In this document: piece after piece, positions 8,054 through 16,850 of the stretch
How the letters are laid out: every line of letters starts with the position of its first letter
How positions within the stretch are numbered: the stretch's first letter is position 1
Assembly: GCF_001423125.1 (NCBI RefSeq)
Contig: NZ_LMNW01000031.1
Location: 681,941-722,093 of the forward strand
DNA length: 40,153 bases
From: Duganella sp. Leaf126
GTDB taxonomy: Bacteria; Pseudomonadota; Gammaproteobacteria; Burkholderiales; Burkholderiaceae_D
Direction of reading: 5' to 3'
Notes under the pieces: model-generated
The model's input: the letters and a program-made list of their open reading frames with translations, nothing else
Databases searched by the model: none
Told to the model about the DNA's origin: nothing
Program-made: the position numbers and the translations under genes

Positions 8054-8929
8054 ATGTACACCACTTTGATCAGCGCCGCCGACCTGGCCGGCCATGTCAG
8101 CGACAGCGGCTGGGTCAGCCTCGACTGCCGCCACGACCTGCTGAACCCGGATGCGGGCCGCGATGCGTTTGCCGCCGGCCACATCCAGAACGCCCAGTTC
8201 GCCAACATCGATACCGACCTGTCCGGCGCCAAGGCCGGGCCCGATGGCGTGTTCCGTGGCCGCCATCCGCTGCCCGCACGCGCGGCCCTGATCGAAACCC
8301 TGCGCGCCTGGGGCATCAGCGACGATACGCAGGTGGTGGCCTACGACGCCCACGGCGGCATGTTCGCTGCACGCCTGTGGTGGTTGCTGCGCTGGGTAGG
8401 CCACCGGGCCGTGGCCGTGCTCGACGGCGGGCTGGCCGCCTGGCAGGCCGCCGGCCAGCCCCTGGCGATCCCCATGACACCGGTGGCGCCGCGCGCCCGC
8501 GGCACGCTTACCGAGCGGCCCAGCCTGACCAGTACGGTATCGGTGGACGACGTGGTGGCCAACCTGGCCACGCAGGCGCGCACCGTGGTCGATGCGCGCG
8601 CGGCGGACCGCTACCGCGGCGAGAACGAAACCATCGACCCGGTCGGCGGCCACATTCCCGGCGCCCGCCACCGCTTCTTCAAGGACAACCTGACGCCCGA
8701 GGGACGCTTCAAGGAGGCGGCCCAACTGAAGGCGGAATGGACGCCGCTGTTTGCCAGCGCACCGCAGGCGATCATGCAGTGCGGCTCCGGCGTGACGGCC
8801 TGCCACAACCTGCTGGCGCTGGAGGTGGCCGGGCTGACCGGTGCAGCGCTGTACCCGGGGTCGTGGAGCGAGTGGTGTGCCGATGCGGCGAGGCCGGTGG
8901 CGACGGGAGACACGCCAGCGGGTAACTAA
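8054..8929 (+). CDS. Sulfurtransferase, 3-mercaptopyruvate type (two rhodanese domains)
   Basis: The 291-residue protein has two rhodanese domains, the first inactive and the second carrying the active cysteine in the loop CGSGVTAC (about residues 243-250). That loop is characteristic of 3-mercaptopyruvate sulfurtransferases (SseA group) rather than thiosulfate sulfurtransferases, which usually have CRKGVT. Supporting motifs are DCRHDLLNPDAGRDAF, GHIQNAQFANIDTDL, AYDAHGGMFAARLWWLL and VDARAADRYRGENETIDPVGGHIPGA. It moves sulfur from mercaptopyruvate or similar donors to thiol or cyanide acceptors. The ATG at 8054 is chosen because GGAG (8044-8047) sits 6 nt before it; an in-frame ATG at 8042 would add four residues. 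The 3' end overlaps the toxin gene's stop codon on the other strand. Confidence 0.94.
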   Translation: MYTTLISAADLAGHVSDSGWVSLDCRHDLLNPDAGRDAFAAGHIQNAQFANIDTDLSGAKAGPDGVFRGRHPLPARAALIETLRAWGISDDTQVVAYDAHGGMFAARLWWLLRWVGHRAVAVLDGGLAAWQAAGQPLAIPMTPVAPRARGTLTERPSLTSTVSVDDVVANLATQARTVVDARAADRYRGENETIDPVGGHIPGARHRFFKDNLTPEGRFKEAAQLKAEWTPLFASAPQAIMQCGSGVTACHNLLALEVAGLTGAALYPGSWSEWCADAARPVATGDTPAGN

Positions 8930-9228
8930 GACCGTCTGCGCTGGCGCGCCCAGCGGATAATTTTGATCTCATGGTGCATGACGCGGTATTCGATCAGATG
9001 ACCGGTTCTTGGAATCGCAAATCGTCTGCGTCCATGTGCGCCCAACGAGGTTCCAATGGCAGGTTGAGCCGCTATGACCGCGAGCGCGGCTTTTACTCTC
9101 TCGATAATACGCGCGGCGGCATGTGCATCTTGCGCCGCGATGTAGTCGAGGGACTCGGAATAGGCGTGCGCCGCGCTGGGCATCCACCGAACCGGTAAAC
9201 TACTCGACCTGGCATTGTCGCTTGCCAT
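8926..9228 (-). CDS. RelE/ParE-superfamily toxin
   Basis: This is a 100-residue basic protein with the ParE layout: VRWMPSAAHAYSESLDYIAAQ at the N-terminus (two helices), then RIIERVKAALAVIAAQPAIGTSLG, and a beta-sheet end GRRRFAIPRTGHLIEYRV...IKIIRWARQRRR. ParE toxins of this fold poison DNA gyrase, while RelE relatives cut mRNA on the ribosome; the lack of the RelE catalytic set makes the ParE side more likely. The ATG at 9228 lies 29 nt inside the antitoxin gene, the usual coupled arrangement. An alternative ATG at 9246 is possible. Its TAG (8926-8928) overlaps the TAA of the convergent sulfurtransferase. Confidence 0.85.
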   Translation of the reverse strand: MASDNARSSSLPVRWMPSAAHAYSESLDYIAAQDAHAAARIIERVKAALAVIAAQPAIGTSLGAHGRRRFAIPRTGHLIEYRVMHHEIKIIRWARQRRRS

Positions 9229-9481
9229 GGTCTGCAACCAGGGCACTGGCCTTCGACATCACTTCGGCGTTATCGAGGCCCCGATGATGCATAAAATAGC
9301 CATCTGCCTCGATATCTGCGCGGATGCCCTCTTCCACGTCATCGAAACCGTAGCGCCAGACATCCGGCCACAACTGCAGAGCATCGGTGCCCTGCAGTGC
9401 GGCAAGCCGCTGCAGGCGTGCGCGATCTTGGTCCGAAAGGGCGGCTAATGCAGCTGCCTGTTTTGCGTGTGGCGTATCCAT
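9200..9481 (-). CDS. Antitoxin partner of the ParE-like toxin
   Basis: This 93-residue, mostly helical, acidic-to-neutral protein is encoded immediately upstream of, and overlapping by 29 nt, the ParE-like gene. The C-terminal half (WRYGFDDVEEGIRADIEADG ... NAEVMSKASALVADHGKR) has the acidic helix followed by a short basic tail expected of a toxin-wrapping segment. The N-terminal half is helical (DQDRARLQRLAALQG) and could dimerise or bind DNA, but I cannot place it in a named antitoxin class (Phd, RHH or PaaA2-like). Such antitoxins usually repress their own promoter. The assignment rests mainly on position and size. Confidence 0.72.
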   Translation of the reverse strand: MDTPHAKQAAALAALSDQDRARLQRLAALQGTDALQLWPDVWRYGFDDVEEGIRADIEADGYFMHHRGLDNAEVMSKASALVADHGKRQCQVE

Positions 9482-9527
9482 CCCGTCATCTTACCCTCCC
9501 CGCCCGAAACCGCAAGCAAGCAGGGCT

Positions 9528-10337
9528 CTACAGCGAGCGGTGGCCCGTGAAGAACACCACGATCGCCACGCCGGTGGCGATCAACAGCACTTGCGGCACC
9601 GATTCGCGCAGCGTGGCGCGGCGCTGCATCTGCGGCATCAGGTCGCTGACGGCGATGTAGATGAAGCCCGACGAGGCGAACACCAGCACGTACGGGATCA
9701 GGCTGCTGGCGCGGTCGAGGAAATAGTAGCCGAGCAGGCCGCCGGCCACCGAGAGCAGGCTGCACAGCAGATTGTAGACATAGGCGCGCGTGCGCGAAAA
9801 GCCGGCGTTGAGCAACACGATGAAGTCGCCGATTTCCTGCGGGATTTCGTGGGCGATGATGGCCAGGCCGGTCACCAGGCCCAGTTGCGGGTCGGCCAGA
9901 AAGGCGGCAGCGATCAGGATGCCGTCAGTAAAGTTGTGCATGCCGTCACCGACCAGGATCATCCAGCCGGCCTTGCCCGCTTCGGACTTGTCGTGGCCGT
10001 GATGGTGGTGGTGACCGTCGTGCTCGTGGTGGTGCGAGTGGCGCAGGATGGCCAGCTTTTCCAGCACAAAAAAGGCCAGCAGGCCGCCCAGCAGCGTGGC
10101 GAACAGGCTGCGCGGGCTGGCGGTGGAGTCGAACGCTTCCGGCAGCGCGTGCAACAGCGAGGTGGCCAGCATCAGGCCCACCGACAGGCTGACCATGCGC
10201 TCGACTACCTTCGACAGCAGCGTAAACGAGAATACGGCAGCGGCCGATATGCTGACGACGCCGGCAAGCGTGGTCGCCAGAAGGATGGAAGTGAGTACGG
10301 GATCGATGGTATAGCCTCTTGTGCCTGGCCCGGCCAC
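9528..10337 (-). CDS. ZIP-family divalent metal transporter
   Basis: The protein (about 260-269 residues) is an inner-membrane zinc or other divalent-metal permease of the ZIP family. It has about eight hydrophobic segments and the family's metal-site helices: HNFTDGIL in helix 4 and HEIPQEIGDF in helix 5. A long histidine-rich cytoplasmic loop (about residues 102-117, HSHHHEHDGHHHHHGHD) lies between helices 3 and 4, as in many ZIPs, and probably senses or delivers metal. The start is uncertain: the listed start is a GTG within a hairpin and without a Shine-Dalgarno sequence, whereas AGAGG lies 7 nt before an ATC codon ten codons further in. No Zur-type regulator is nearby. Confidence 0.92.
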   Translation of the reverse strand: MAGPGTRGYTIDPVLTSILLATTLAGVVSISAAAVFSFTLLSKVVERMVSLSVGLMLATSLLHALPEAFDSTASPRSLFATLLGGLLAFFVLEKLAILRHSHHHEHDGHHHHHGHDKSEAGKAGWMILVGDGMHNFTDGILIAAAFLADPQLGLVTGLAIIAHEIPQEIGDFIVLLNAGFSRTRAYVYNLLCSLLSVAGGLLGYYFLDRASSLIPYVLVFASSGFIYIAVSDLMPQMQRRATLRESVPQVLLIATGVAIVVFFTGHRSL

Positions 10338-10352
10338 AGAGGGAGCCGGGCC
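10327..10352. terminator. Perfect 8-bp G+C hairpin at the ZIP gene 5' end
   Basis: GGCCCGGC (10327-10334) and GCCGGGCC (10345-10352) form a perfect stem with a 10-nt loop. On the plus strand it is followed by GTTATTTTA and resembles a rho-independent terminator, although no plus-strand gene ends here. On the minus strand the hairpin falls immediately downstream of a TAAAAT (-10-like, about 10356-10361), so it would be the very 5' end of the ZIP mRNA. It overlaps the GTG start candidate. It may be an mRNA 5' stabiliser, a regulatory leader, or a block to antisense transcription. Confidence 0.45.
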
Positions 10353-10436
10353 GTTATTTTACCGTCAGGCATACATTTTTGCTGACTTTAGGCTAAAAAC
10401 AACGTGGCCGGGCCGTCGCCCCCTCTTTCGGCAGAG

Positions 10437-11321
10437 TTATGCCACGCCGTTCTGTTTGAACCACGCCAGCGTGCGGCCCCAGCCATCCTTGGCGTCGGCC
10501 TCGACGTAGCTCGGGCGGTAGTCGGCGTGGAACGCATGGCCCGCATCCGGATAGACCACGAAGGTGGACTTGTTCGGCCCCTTGGCCAGCGCCGCCTTCA
10601 TCGCCTCGATCGATTCCTGTGGAATGCCGGTATCCTTCAGGCCGTACAAGCCCAGCACCGGCACCGTCAGCGATGGCGCGATATCGACCGGATGCCTGGG
10701 CGTGTAGGCATTGGTGGCGCCCACCAGCCGGCCATACCACGCCACGCCGGCCTTGATCGCCGGATTGTGGGCCGCGTACAGCCAGGTAATGCGGCCACCC
10801 CAGCAGAAACCGGTAATGGCGATCTTGTCGGCGTTGCCATGGTTGGCCCTGGCCCAGGCCACCACGGCGTCGAGGTCGGTCATCACTTGCGCGTCCGGCG
10901 TCTTGGCGATGATGTCGCGCTGCAGCTCGGCCATCGAGGCAGCTTTTTGCGGATTGCCCTGGCGCACGAACAGGTCCGGCGCCAGCGCCAGGTAGCCGAG
11001 CTTGGCAAAGCGGCGCGCCACGTCGGCAATGTGCTCGTGCACGCCGAAGATTTCGGAAATCACCAGCACCACCGGCAGGTTGGTCTTGCCTTCCGGCTCA
11101 GCGCGATAGACGGGCACGGCCTGTCCGGCCACGTCGAGCGTCACGGTGCCGGCGGTCAGGCCGGCCGTATCGGTCTTGATGACGTTTTGCGCCACGACCG
11201 GCAGCGCGGCCACGGCAAAGCCGGTGCCGAGCGCGACCTTGATGAAGTCGCGGCGGTCGAGGCCGTCCGATAACGGGGTTTTGGTCAACAAACTCTCGGC
11301 GTCGCGTTGCAAGTCATCCAT
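10437..11321 (-). CDS. Dienelactone-hydrolase-family protein, Tat-exported
   Basis: The 294-residue alpha/beta-hydrolase belongs to the dienelactone hydrolase family. The nucleophile elbow is GFCWGG (about residues 176-181), with the catalytic Cys as in carboxymethylenebutenolidase, and the Asp/His pair is expected in YPDAGHAFHADY near the C-terminus. The N-terminus carries a twin-arginine signal (LDRRDFIKVALGTGF followed by AVAALPVVAQ), so it is probably folded in the cytoplasm and exported to the periplasm. The ATG at 11321 has an excellent GGAGG Shine-Dalgarno sequence six nt upstream; the open frame beyond it is not coding. No chlorocatechol genes are near, so the real substrate is unknown. 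Confidence 0.93.
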   Translation of the reverse strand: MDDLQRDAESLLTKTPLSDGLDRRDFIKVALGTGFAVAALPVVAQNVIKTDTAGLTAGTVTLDVAGQAVPVYRAEPEGKTNLPVVLVISEIFGVHEHIADVARRFAKLGYLALAPDLFVRQGNPQKAASMAELQRDIIAKTPDAQVMTDLDAVVAWARANHGNADKIAITGFCWGGRITWLYAAHNPAIKAGVAWYGRLVGATNAYTPRHPVDIAPSLTVPVLGLYGLKDTGIPQESIEAMKAALAKGPNKSTFVVYPDAGHAFHADYRPSYVEADAKDGWGRTLAWFKQNGVA

Positions 11322-11364
11322 GTATTGCCTCCGTAAGTGAACACCAGAAAACGATTGCGCTGCC

Positions 11365-11429
11365 TGACCGTCATGCCGCTGCGCGGACGGCAAACGATGG
11401 GATTGCCGCCTGCGCGGCAATGACGGTGA
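11365..11429. repeat. REP-like palindromic intergenic element
   Basis: The gap between the hydrolase gene and polA contains nested palindromes: an inner hairpin ATTGCCGCCTGCGCGGCAAT (11402-11421) and outer arms around CCGTCAT (11368-11374) and ATGACGG (11420-11426). This core resembles the proteobacterial intergenic repeat whose usual form is CGTCATTCCCGCG...GCGGGAAT. Such elements are dispersed copies, often near gene 3' ends, where they act as transcript stabilisers or weak terminators. Only this copy is in the window. Confidence 0.55.
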
Positions 11430-11465
11430 CCTGTCATCTGCGGCCGGCGCTGCCGCAGTCAGCGC

Positions 11466-14231
11466 TCAGTGCGCCTCTTCCCAGTTCTTGCCGACACCGA
11501 CCTCGGCCAGCAATGGCACTTTCAGCTGCGCCACGCCGGCCATCAGTTCCGGCAGCTTTTGCTTGACCAGTTCGAGTTCGGCGTCCGGCACTTCCAGCAC
11601 CAGTTCGTCGTGCACCTGCATGATCATGCGCGTGTGCAGCCGGTCCGCTTCGAGCCAGTTCTGCACCGCCACCATGGCCAGCTTGATCAGGTCGGCGGCC
11701 GTGCCCTGCATCGGCGCATTGATCGCCGCCCGTTCGGCGCCCTGGCGGCGCGGGCCGTTCGGCGAATTGATCTCGGGCAGCCACAGGCGGCGGCCGAACA
11801 CGGTTTCCACGTAGCCGCGCGCCTTGGCCTGCAGGCGCGTGTCGTCCATGTACTGCTTCACGCCCGAGAAGCGCGCGAAGTAGCGGTCGATATAGTTCTG
11901 GGCGGCGGCGCGCTCGATGTTCAGGTTGGCGGCCAGGCCGAACGCGCTCATGCCGTAGATCAGGCCGAAGTTGATGACCTTGGCGTAGCGGCGCTGTTCG
12001 CTGGTCACGTCGGCCGGCGGCACGCCGAAGATTTCGGCGGCGGTGGCGCGGTGGATGTCCTCGCCGTCGGCAAACGCGCGCAGCATCGCTTCGTCGCCGG
12101 AGATATGGGCCATGATGCGCAGCTCGATCTGCGAATAGTCGGCCGACACCAGGTGGCTGCCCGGCGGCGCCACGAACGCTTCGCGGATGCGCCGGCCTTC
12201 CCGGGTGCGCACCGGGATGTTCTGCAGGTTGGGATCGTTCGACGCCAGGCGTCCTGTCACCGCCACCGCCTGCGCATAATTGGTGTGCACGCGGCCCGTG
12301 TCCGGGTTGATCATCTTGGGCAGCTTGTCGGTGTAGGTGGACTTGAGCTTGGACAGGCTGCGGTACTCGAGCAGGACCTTGGGCAGCGGGTAATCCTCGG
12401 CCAGCTTTTGCAGCACTTCCTCGTCGGTCGAGGGCGCGCCGCTCGGGGTCTTTTTCACCACCGGCAGCTGCAGCTTCTGGAAGAAGATCTCGCCGATCTG
12501 CTTGGGCGAGCCGAGATTGAACGGCTGACCGGCCAGCTCGTGCGCCTGCGCCTCGAGTTCGGCGATGCGCACGCCGAGTTCGGCCGATTGCGCGTCGAGC
12601 AGCGCCGCATCGACGCACACGCCGTTGCGCTCGATCTTCTGCAGCACCACGGCGGTCGGCAGCTCGATCTGGCGGTAGATGTAGCGGAGCTTTTCGTCGT
12701 TCTCGACCTCGGCCTGCATCACGCCGTGCAGGCGCAACGTGATGTCGGCGTCCTCGGCCGCGTAGTCGGTGGCGCGCTGCAGTTCCACCTTGTCGAAGGT
12801 GATCATGTTGACGCCTTTGCCGCACACGTCCACGAACGGGATCGTGGTGTGGTTCAGGTGGCGCAGCGCCAGGTCGTCCATGCCGTGGGTACGGTGCGAT
12901 TCGAACACGTACGATTGCAGCAGCGTGTCGTGCTCGATGCCGCGCAGCGTCACGCCGTGATTGGCGAAGATGTGGCTGTCGTACTTGAGGTTCTGGCCGA
13001 CCTTGCGCTTGTTCTCGTCCTCCAGCCACGGTTTCAGCTTGTCCAGCACGTGCTCGCGCGCCAGCTGCTGCGGCACGCCCGGGTAGGCGTGGGCGACCGG
13101 GATGTAGCAGGCCACGCCCGGCTCGGTGGACAGCGAAATGCCGACCAGCTGCGCGGTCATCGGTTCAAGCGACGTGGTCTCGGTATCGACGGCGGTCAGG
13201 GCAGCCGCGTCGATCAGCGCAAGCCACTTGTCGAGCTGATCGTCGGTCAGCACCATCTCGTAGTTGACGTTGACCTTGGGCGCTTCGCCGAACATGTCTT
13301 GCGTGGCCGAGACGGCGCCGCCGGCCGGCACCGCCTTGGCCGCTGCGGCAGTAACGGACGCCGCTGGCGTGACCGCGTTCAGGTCGCGCAGCAGGGTCTT
13401 GAAACCGTACTTGGTGAAGAAGGTCACCAGCGTGGCGCCCTCTTCCGGGCGCGCCACCAGCGACTCGGTGATCGACATCATGTGCGCGGCCAGGTCGCAA
13501 TCGGTTTTTACCGTGATCAGTTCGCGGCTGCGCGGCAGCCAGGCCAGCGCGGTGCGCAGGTTTTCGCCGACCGCGCCGCCGATCTTGTCGGCATTCTCCA
13601 TCACGCCGTCGAGCGTGTCATAGGCGGTCAGCCATTTCACGGCCGTCTTCGGACCGCATTTCGAGACGCCGGGCACGTTGTCGACGGTGTCGCCGATCAG
13701 GGTCAGGTAATCGATGATGCGGTTCGGCGGCACGCCGAACTTGGCCAGCACGCCGGCTTCGTCCATCTTTTCGTTGTTCATGGTGTTGATCAGCATGACG
13801 TTCGGATTGACCAGCTGGGCCAGGTCCTTGTCGCCGGTGGACACCACCACCTTCATGCCGGCCTTGACCGCATCGACGCACAGCGTGCCGATCACGTCGT
13901 CCGCCTCCACGCCGTCCACCATCAGGATCGGCCAGCCCATGGCCTTGACCGCCTCGTGGATCGGTTCGATCTGCAGGCGCAAATCGTCCGGCATCGGCGC
14001 GCGCGTAGCCTTGTACTCCGGATACATTTCATCGCGGAAGGTCTTGCCCTTGGCATCGAACACGCAGGCGATGTAGGCAGCCGGGTAATCGGCGCGCAGG
14101 CGGCGCAGCATATTGACCATGCCGTGCATGGCGCCGGTGGGGTAGCCGTCCGGGCTGCGCAGGTCGGGCAGCGCGTGGAAGGCGCGATAAAGGTAACTGG
14201 AACCGTCGACTAACAGCAGGGTATTTTGCAT
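11466..14231 (-). CDS. polA: DNA polymerase I
   Basis: The 921-residue enzyme fills gaps in repair and removes Okazaki primers. Three domains are visible. The N-terminal 5'-3' exonuclease domain begins LLLVDGSSYLYRAFHALPDL. The middle 3'-5' proofreading domain has the ExoI motif AVDTETTSLEP with both acidic residues. The polymerase domain has motif A DYSQIELRIMAH (about residue 700), motif B RRYAKVINFGLIYG and motif C VHDELVLE (about residue 872). I start it at ATG 14231 (MQNTLLLVDG), matching family N-termini; the upstream open extension of 46 residues is non-homologous. All catalytic residues appear intact. Confidence 0.98.
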   Translation of the reverse strand: MQNTLLLVDGSSYLYRAFHALPDLRSPDGYPTGAMHGMVNMLRRLRADYPAAYIACVFDAKGKTFRDEMYPEYKATRAPMPDDLRLQIEPIHEAVKAMGWPILMVDGVEADDVIGTLCVDAVKAGMKVVVSTGDKDLAQLVNPNVMLINTMNNEKMDEAGVLAKFGVPPNRIIDYLTLIGDTVDNVPGVSKCGPKTAVKWLTAYDTLDGVMENADKIGGAVGENLRTALAWLPRSRELITVKTDCDLAAHMMSITESLVARPEEGATLVTFFTKYGFKTLLRDLNAVTPAASVTAAAAKAVPAGGAVSATQDMFGEAPKVNVNYEMVLTDDQLDKWLALIDAAALTAVDTETTSLEPMTAQLVGISLSTEPGVACYIPVAHAYPGVPQQLAREHVLDKLKPWLEDENKRKVGQNLKYDSHIFANHGVTLRGIEHDTLLQSYVFESHRTHGMDDLALRHLNHTTIPFVDVCGKGVNMITFDKVELQRATDYAAEDADITLRLHGVMQAEVENDEKLRYIYRQIELPTAVVLQKIERNGVCVDAALLDAQSAELGVRIAELEAQAHELAGQPFNLGSPKQIGEIFFQKLQLPVVKKTPSGAPSTDEEVLQKLAEDYPLPKVLLEYRSLSKLKSTYTDKLPKMINPDTGRVHTNYAQAVAVTGRLASNDPNLQNIPVRTREGRRIREAFVAPPGSHLVSADYSQIELRIMAHISGDEAMLRAFADGEDIHRATAAEIFGVPPADVTSEQRRYAKVINFGLIYGMSAFGLAANLNIERAAAQNYIDRYFARFSGVKQYMDDTRLQAKARGYVETVFGRRLWLPEINSPNGPRRQGAERAAINAPMQGTAADLIKLAMVAVQNWLEADRLHTRMIMQVHDELVLEVPDAELELVKQKLPELMAGVAQLKVPLLAEVGVGKNWEEAH

Positions 14232-14498
14232 AGGAAACTGATCAATGTGAGGGGCGTGCGCCGCGCTGCCACAGCCTCCGAGGGAACTGCCGCAGCGCTC
14301 GCAGAGCGTATCGCACATTATCGCAGGTTTTACGCCACGCCTTGCCCGCCACGCGGACGGCGCGGCCACACCGACGTTTCTGCCAGAAACCTTACTGGGG
14401 AAGCGGAAATCGGTTTTTTAGCAGGGGGAATCGTGCACGTTTGTTACAATGGATCATACTGAAACCCTTACTGGTCAGACTACCCAAGGCGAACCATC

Positions 14499-14915
14499 AT
14501 GAAGCGCACCGCATCCCTCCTGCCTGTCCTGCTCCTCACCATCGGCGCCACCGCCCACGCCTGGGCGCAAACGCCGCCCAGCGACAAGCCGCCCAAGATG
14601 GAAAAGCTCGAGGAAGTCACCGAAGACGGCGTCAACATCAAGTCCAACCAGTCGCAGCAGGGTACCCAGATCAAGGATAACCGCGACAATAACGGCAACC
14701 TGATCAATACCACCGTCACTGCCGGCGGCAGCACGTACACGGTGCGCCCGGCCCATCCGGCCGGCCCGGTGCCGGTTGGCGAAGGCCCCGGCCCCGCCCT
14801 CAGCGGCCCGCAGTGGAAAGTCTTCGAATTCGGCGGCCCGAAGAAAAAGACGCCGGTCGATGACGACAGCGCCGACGAGGCACCGGCACCGCCGCCACCG
14901 CCGGCAAGCAAATAA
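14499..14915 (+). CDS. DUF2782-like exported protein
   Basis: This 138-residue protein begins with a clear signal peptide (MKRTASLLPVLLLTIGATAHAWA, cleavage likely near residue 24), so it is periplasmic or secreted. The mature part is Pro-rich and polar, with a core (EEVTEDGVNIKSN, NTTVTAGGSTYTVRP) resembling DUF2782 proteins, which are often encoded beside polA and thrB. It ends in a disordered tail with a polyproline run. Function is unknown. It is divergent from polA; a TACAAT at 14445-14450 could be its -10 box, without a convincing -35. Confidence 0.82.
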   Translation: MKRTASLLPVLLLTIGATAHAWAQTPPSDKPPKMEKLEEVTEDGVNIKSNQSQQGTQIKDNRDNNGNLINTTVTAGGSTYTVRPAHPAGPVPVGEGPGPALSGPQWKVFEFGGPKKKTPVDDDSADEAPAPPPPPASK

Positions 14916-15089
14916 CGGCAATCCGGGGCAATTGCGGCGCAGCAGCCCCGTGCTGGCGCAATGCCCGGCACGGGCCGCCCAAGTTTCCAGATTTTATTAA
15001 GCACCTGACGCTGTGCCTGGCCGCAGCGCAGGATTCCAGCGCACACGTGGCCCACGGCACGCCCGCTCACCGAACCGACCAAGCTTCTC

Positions 15090-16046
15090 ATGGCAGTATT
15101 TACTCCAGTCACCCTGGACGATGTCCACCAGTGGATCAAACAATTCCCTCTCGGCAAGCCCACCGCCCTGAGGGGCATCGCTTCCGGCATCGAGAACAGC
15201 AATTTCTTCCTCGACACCGAGCGCGGCGAGTACGTGCTCACCATCTTTGAAAACCTGTCGTTCGCGCAGCTGCCGTTCTACCTGCAGCTGATGCGCCACC
15301 TGGCCGACCGCCAGATCCTGGTGCCGGCGCCGATCGCCAGCCATGATGGCGAACTGATCGTCGCCCTGCACGGCAAGCCGGCCGCCATCGTCACCAAGCT
15401 CGAAGGCAGCTCGCAACTGGCGCCGCAAGCGGTGCACTGCACCGAAGTGGGCGCCATGCTGGCGCGCATGCACTTGGCCGGCCGCGATTACCCGCTGCAC
15501 CAGCCCAATCTGCGCGGCCTGGACTGGTGGACCGCCACCGCGCCCCAGGTGTTGCCGCACCTGTCGGCCAGCAATGCCGACCTGCTGCAGACCGAAATGC
15601 AATTCCAGCAGGCGTTCGCTGCCAGCGACACCTACCGCCAATTGCAGACCGGGCCCGTCCATGCCGACCTGTTCCGCAACAACGTGATGTTCGACGGCGA
15701 CCGCCTGACCGGTTTCTTCGATTTTTACTTTGCCGGCTGCGATACCTGGCTGTTCGACGTGGCCGTCACCGTCAACGACTGGTGCATCGATCTGGCCACC
15801 GGCGTGCTCGACGTGGCGCGCGTGCGCGCCCTGCTCGACGCCTACCAGCGCGTGCGGCCGTTCACCGAGGCCGAGCAGTCGGCCTGGCAACCCATGCTGC
15901 GCGCAGGCGCGCTACGGTTCTGGCTGTCGCGCCTGTATGATTACTACCAGCCGCGCGAGGCAGAAATGCTCACGCCGCACGATCCCACCCACTTTGAGCG
16001 CATCTTGCGCGAACGTATCGCCACGCTGGCGCCGAAGCTTTTCTGA
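15090..16046 (+). CDS. thrB: Homoserine kinase, choline-kinase-like type
   Basis: The 318-residue enzyme phosphorylates homoserine on the way to threonine. It belongs to the aminoglycoside-phosphotransferase/choline-kinase fold, the non-GHMP ThrB form found in beta- and alphaproteobacteria and Pseudomonas. Evidence is the N-terminus [36 protein letters not shown], the catalytic loop [14 protein letters not shown] (about residues 187-200), the metal-binding [11 protein letters not shown] (about 207-217) and DWCID. Its stop overlaps the next gene's start as TGATG at 16044-16048, so the two are translationally coupled. Threonine synthase and homoserine dehydrogenase are not in the window. Confidence 0.95.
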   Translation: MAVFTPVTLDDVHQWIKQFPLGKPTALRGIASGIENSNFFLDTERGEYVLTIFENLSFAQLPFYLQLMRHLADRQILVPAPIASHDGELIVALHGKPAAIVTKLEGSSQLAPQAVHCTEVGAMLARMHLAGRDYPLHQPNLRGLDWWTATAPQVLPHLSASNADLLQTEMQFQQAFAASDTYRQLQTGPVHADLFRNNVMFDGDRLTGFFDFYFAGCDTWLFDVAVTVNDWCIDLATGVLDVARVRALLDAYQRVRPFTEAEQSAWQPMLRAGALRFWLSRLYDYYQPREAEMLTPHDPTHFERILRERIATLAPKLF

Positions 16047-16843
16047 TGACCAACTATACCGCCCGCACCGGCTTGCACTGGGTTAAACAGGGTTTGCTGC
16101 TGTTCCGTAAGCAACCTGGCGGCCTGATGGCGCTGTTCTTCTGCTGCCTGTTCCTGTCCATGTTCATCTTGCTCATTCCCGGTGGGCAGCTGGCCGTGTT
16201 CGTGCTGATGCCGCTGTTCTCGGTCGCCCTGCTCGCAGGCTGCCAGCAGGCGGACCAGGGCCAGCGTGTGCTGCCCAATCTGCTGCTGAGCGGCTTCCGC
16301 AAGCCGGGCCGGGGGCCGCTGCTGGGTCTGGGGGCCCTCAACGTGGGCGTGTTGCTGGGCGCAGCCGCCGTGATCTACCTGTTGTCCGGCGACACGCTGC
16401 TGCGCATTGCCGAGCACCCGGACAAGATCGATCCGGCACTGGCGCAGACCATGGTGGTGCCGATGCTGATTGCCTCGGCGATCTACACCATCAGCTGGGT
16501 ACTGACCTGTTTTGCCGCACCTTTGGTGTACTGGCAAAAACTTACGGTAGGCAAGGCGCTGTTTTTCAGCGTGGTGTCGGTGGTGCGGGCCTTCAAGCCG
16601 GTGTTCGTCGCCACCGTGGCCTTGCACCTGATGTATTTCGTCAGCTCCAACATCGTGGCGCTGCTGTTCGGCACCTCGCCGCTGGGCATGGCGTGCATTT
16701 TTTCGCTGTTGCTGCTGCTGATCGTGCTGGCGCACTGCACGCTGTACGCGGCGTACCGCGAACTGTTCGACCAGCCGCAGGAGCAGGCGGCGGTCGATCC
16801 TGATTACCCGGACCAACCCGACCAGCCGGCACCGCCGGCATAA
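16046..16843 (+). CDS. BPSS1780-like integral membrane protein
   Basis: The 265-residue protein has about six strongly hydrophobic segments (for example LMALFFCCLFLSMFILLIP, LLGLGALNVGVLLGAAAVIYLL, IFSLLLLLIVLAHCTLY) and a short acidic Pro-rich tail (DPDYPDQPDQPAPPA). It resembles the BPSS1780 family of betaproteobacterial inner-membrane proteins, which commonly sits after thrB; function is unknown. It is coupled to thrB through a one-base overlap and the transcript ends in a strong terminator 7 nt downstream. Confidence 0.88.
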   Translation: MTNYTARTGLHWVKQGLLLFRKQPGGLMALFFCCLFLSMFILLIPGGQLAVFVLMPLFSVALLAGCQQADQGQRVLPNLLLSGFRKPGRGPLLGLGALNVGVLLGAAAVIYLLSGDTLLRIAEHPDKIDPALAQTMVVPMLIASAIYTISWVLTCFAAPLVYWQKLTVGKALFFSVVSVVRAFKPVFVATVALHLMYFVSSNIVALLFGTSPLGMACIFSLLLLLIVLAHCTLYAAYRELFDQPQEQAAVDPDYPDQPDQPAPPA

Positions 16844-16850
16844 ACACACA

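Noticed and set aside
11469..14213. Very long open frame on the plus strand opposite polA
   Set aside because: Antisense of polA; composition and lack of motifs show it is a codon-bias shadow.
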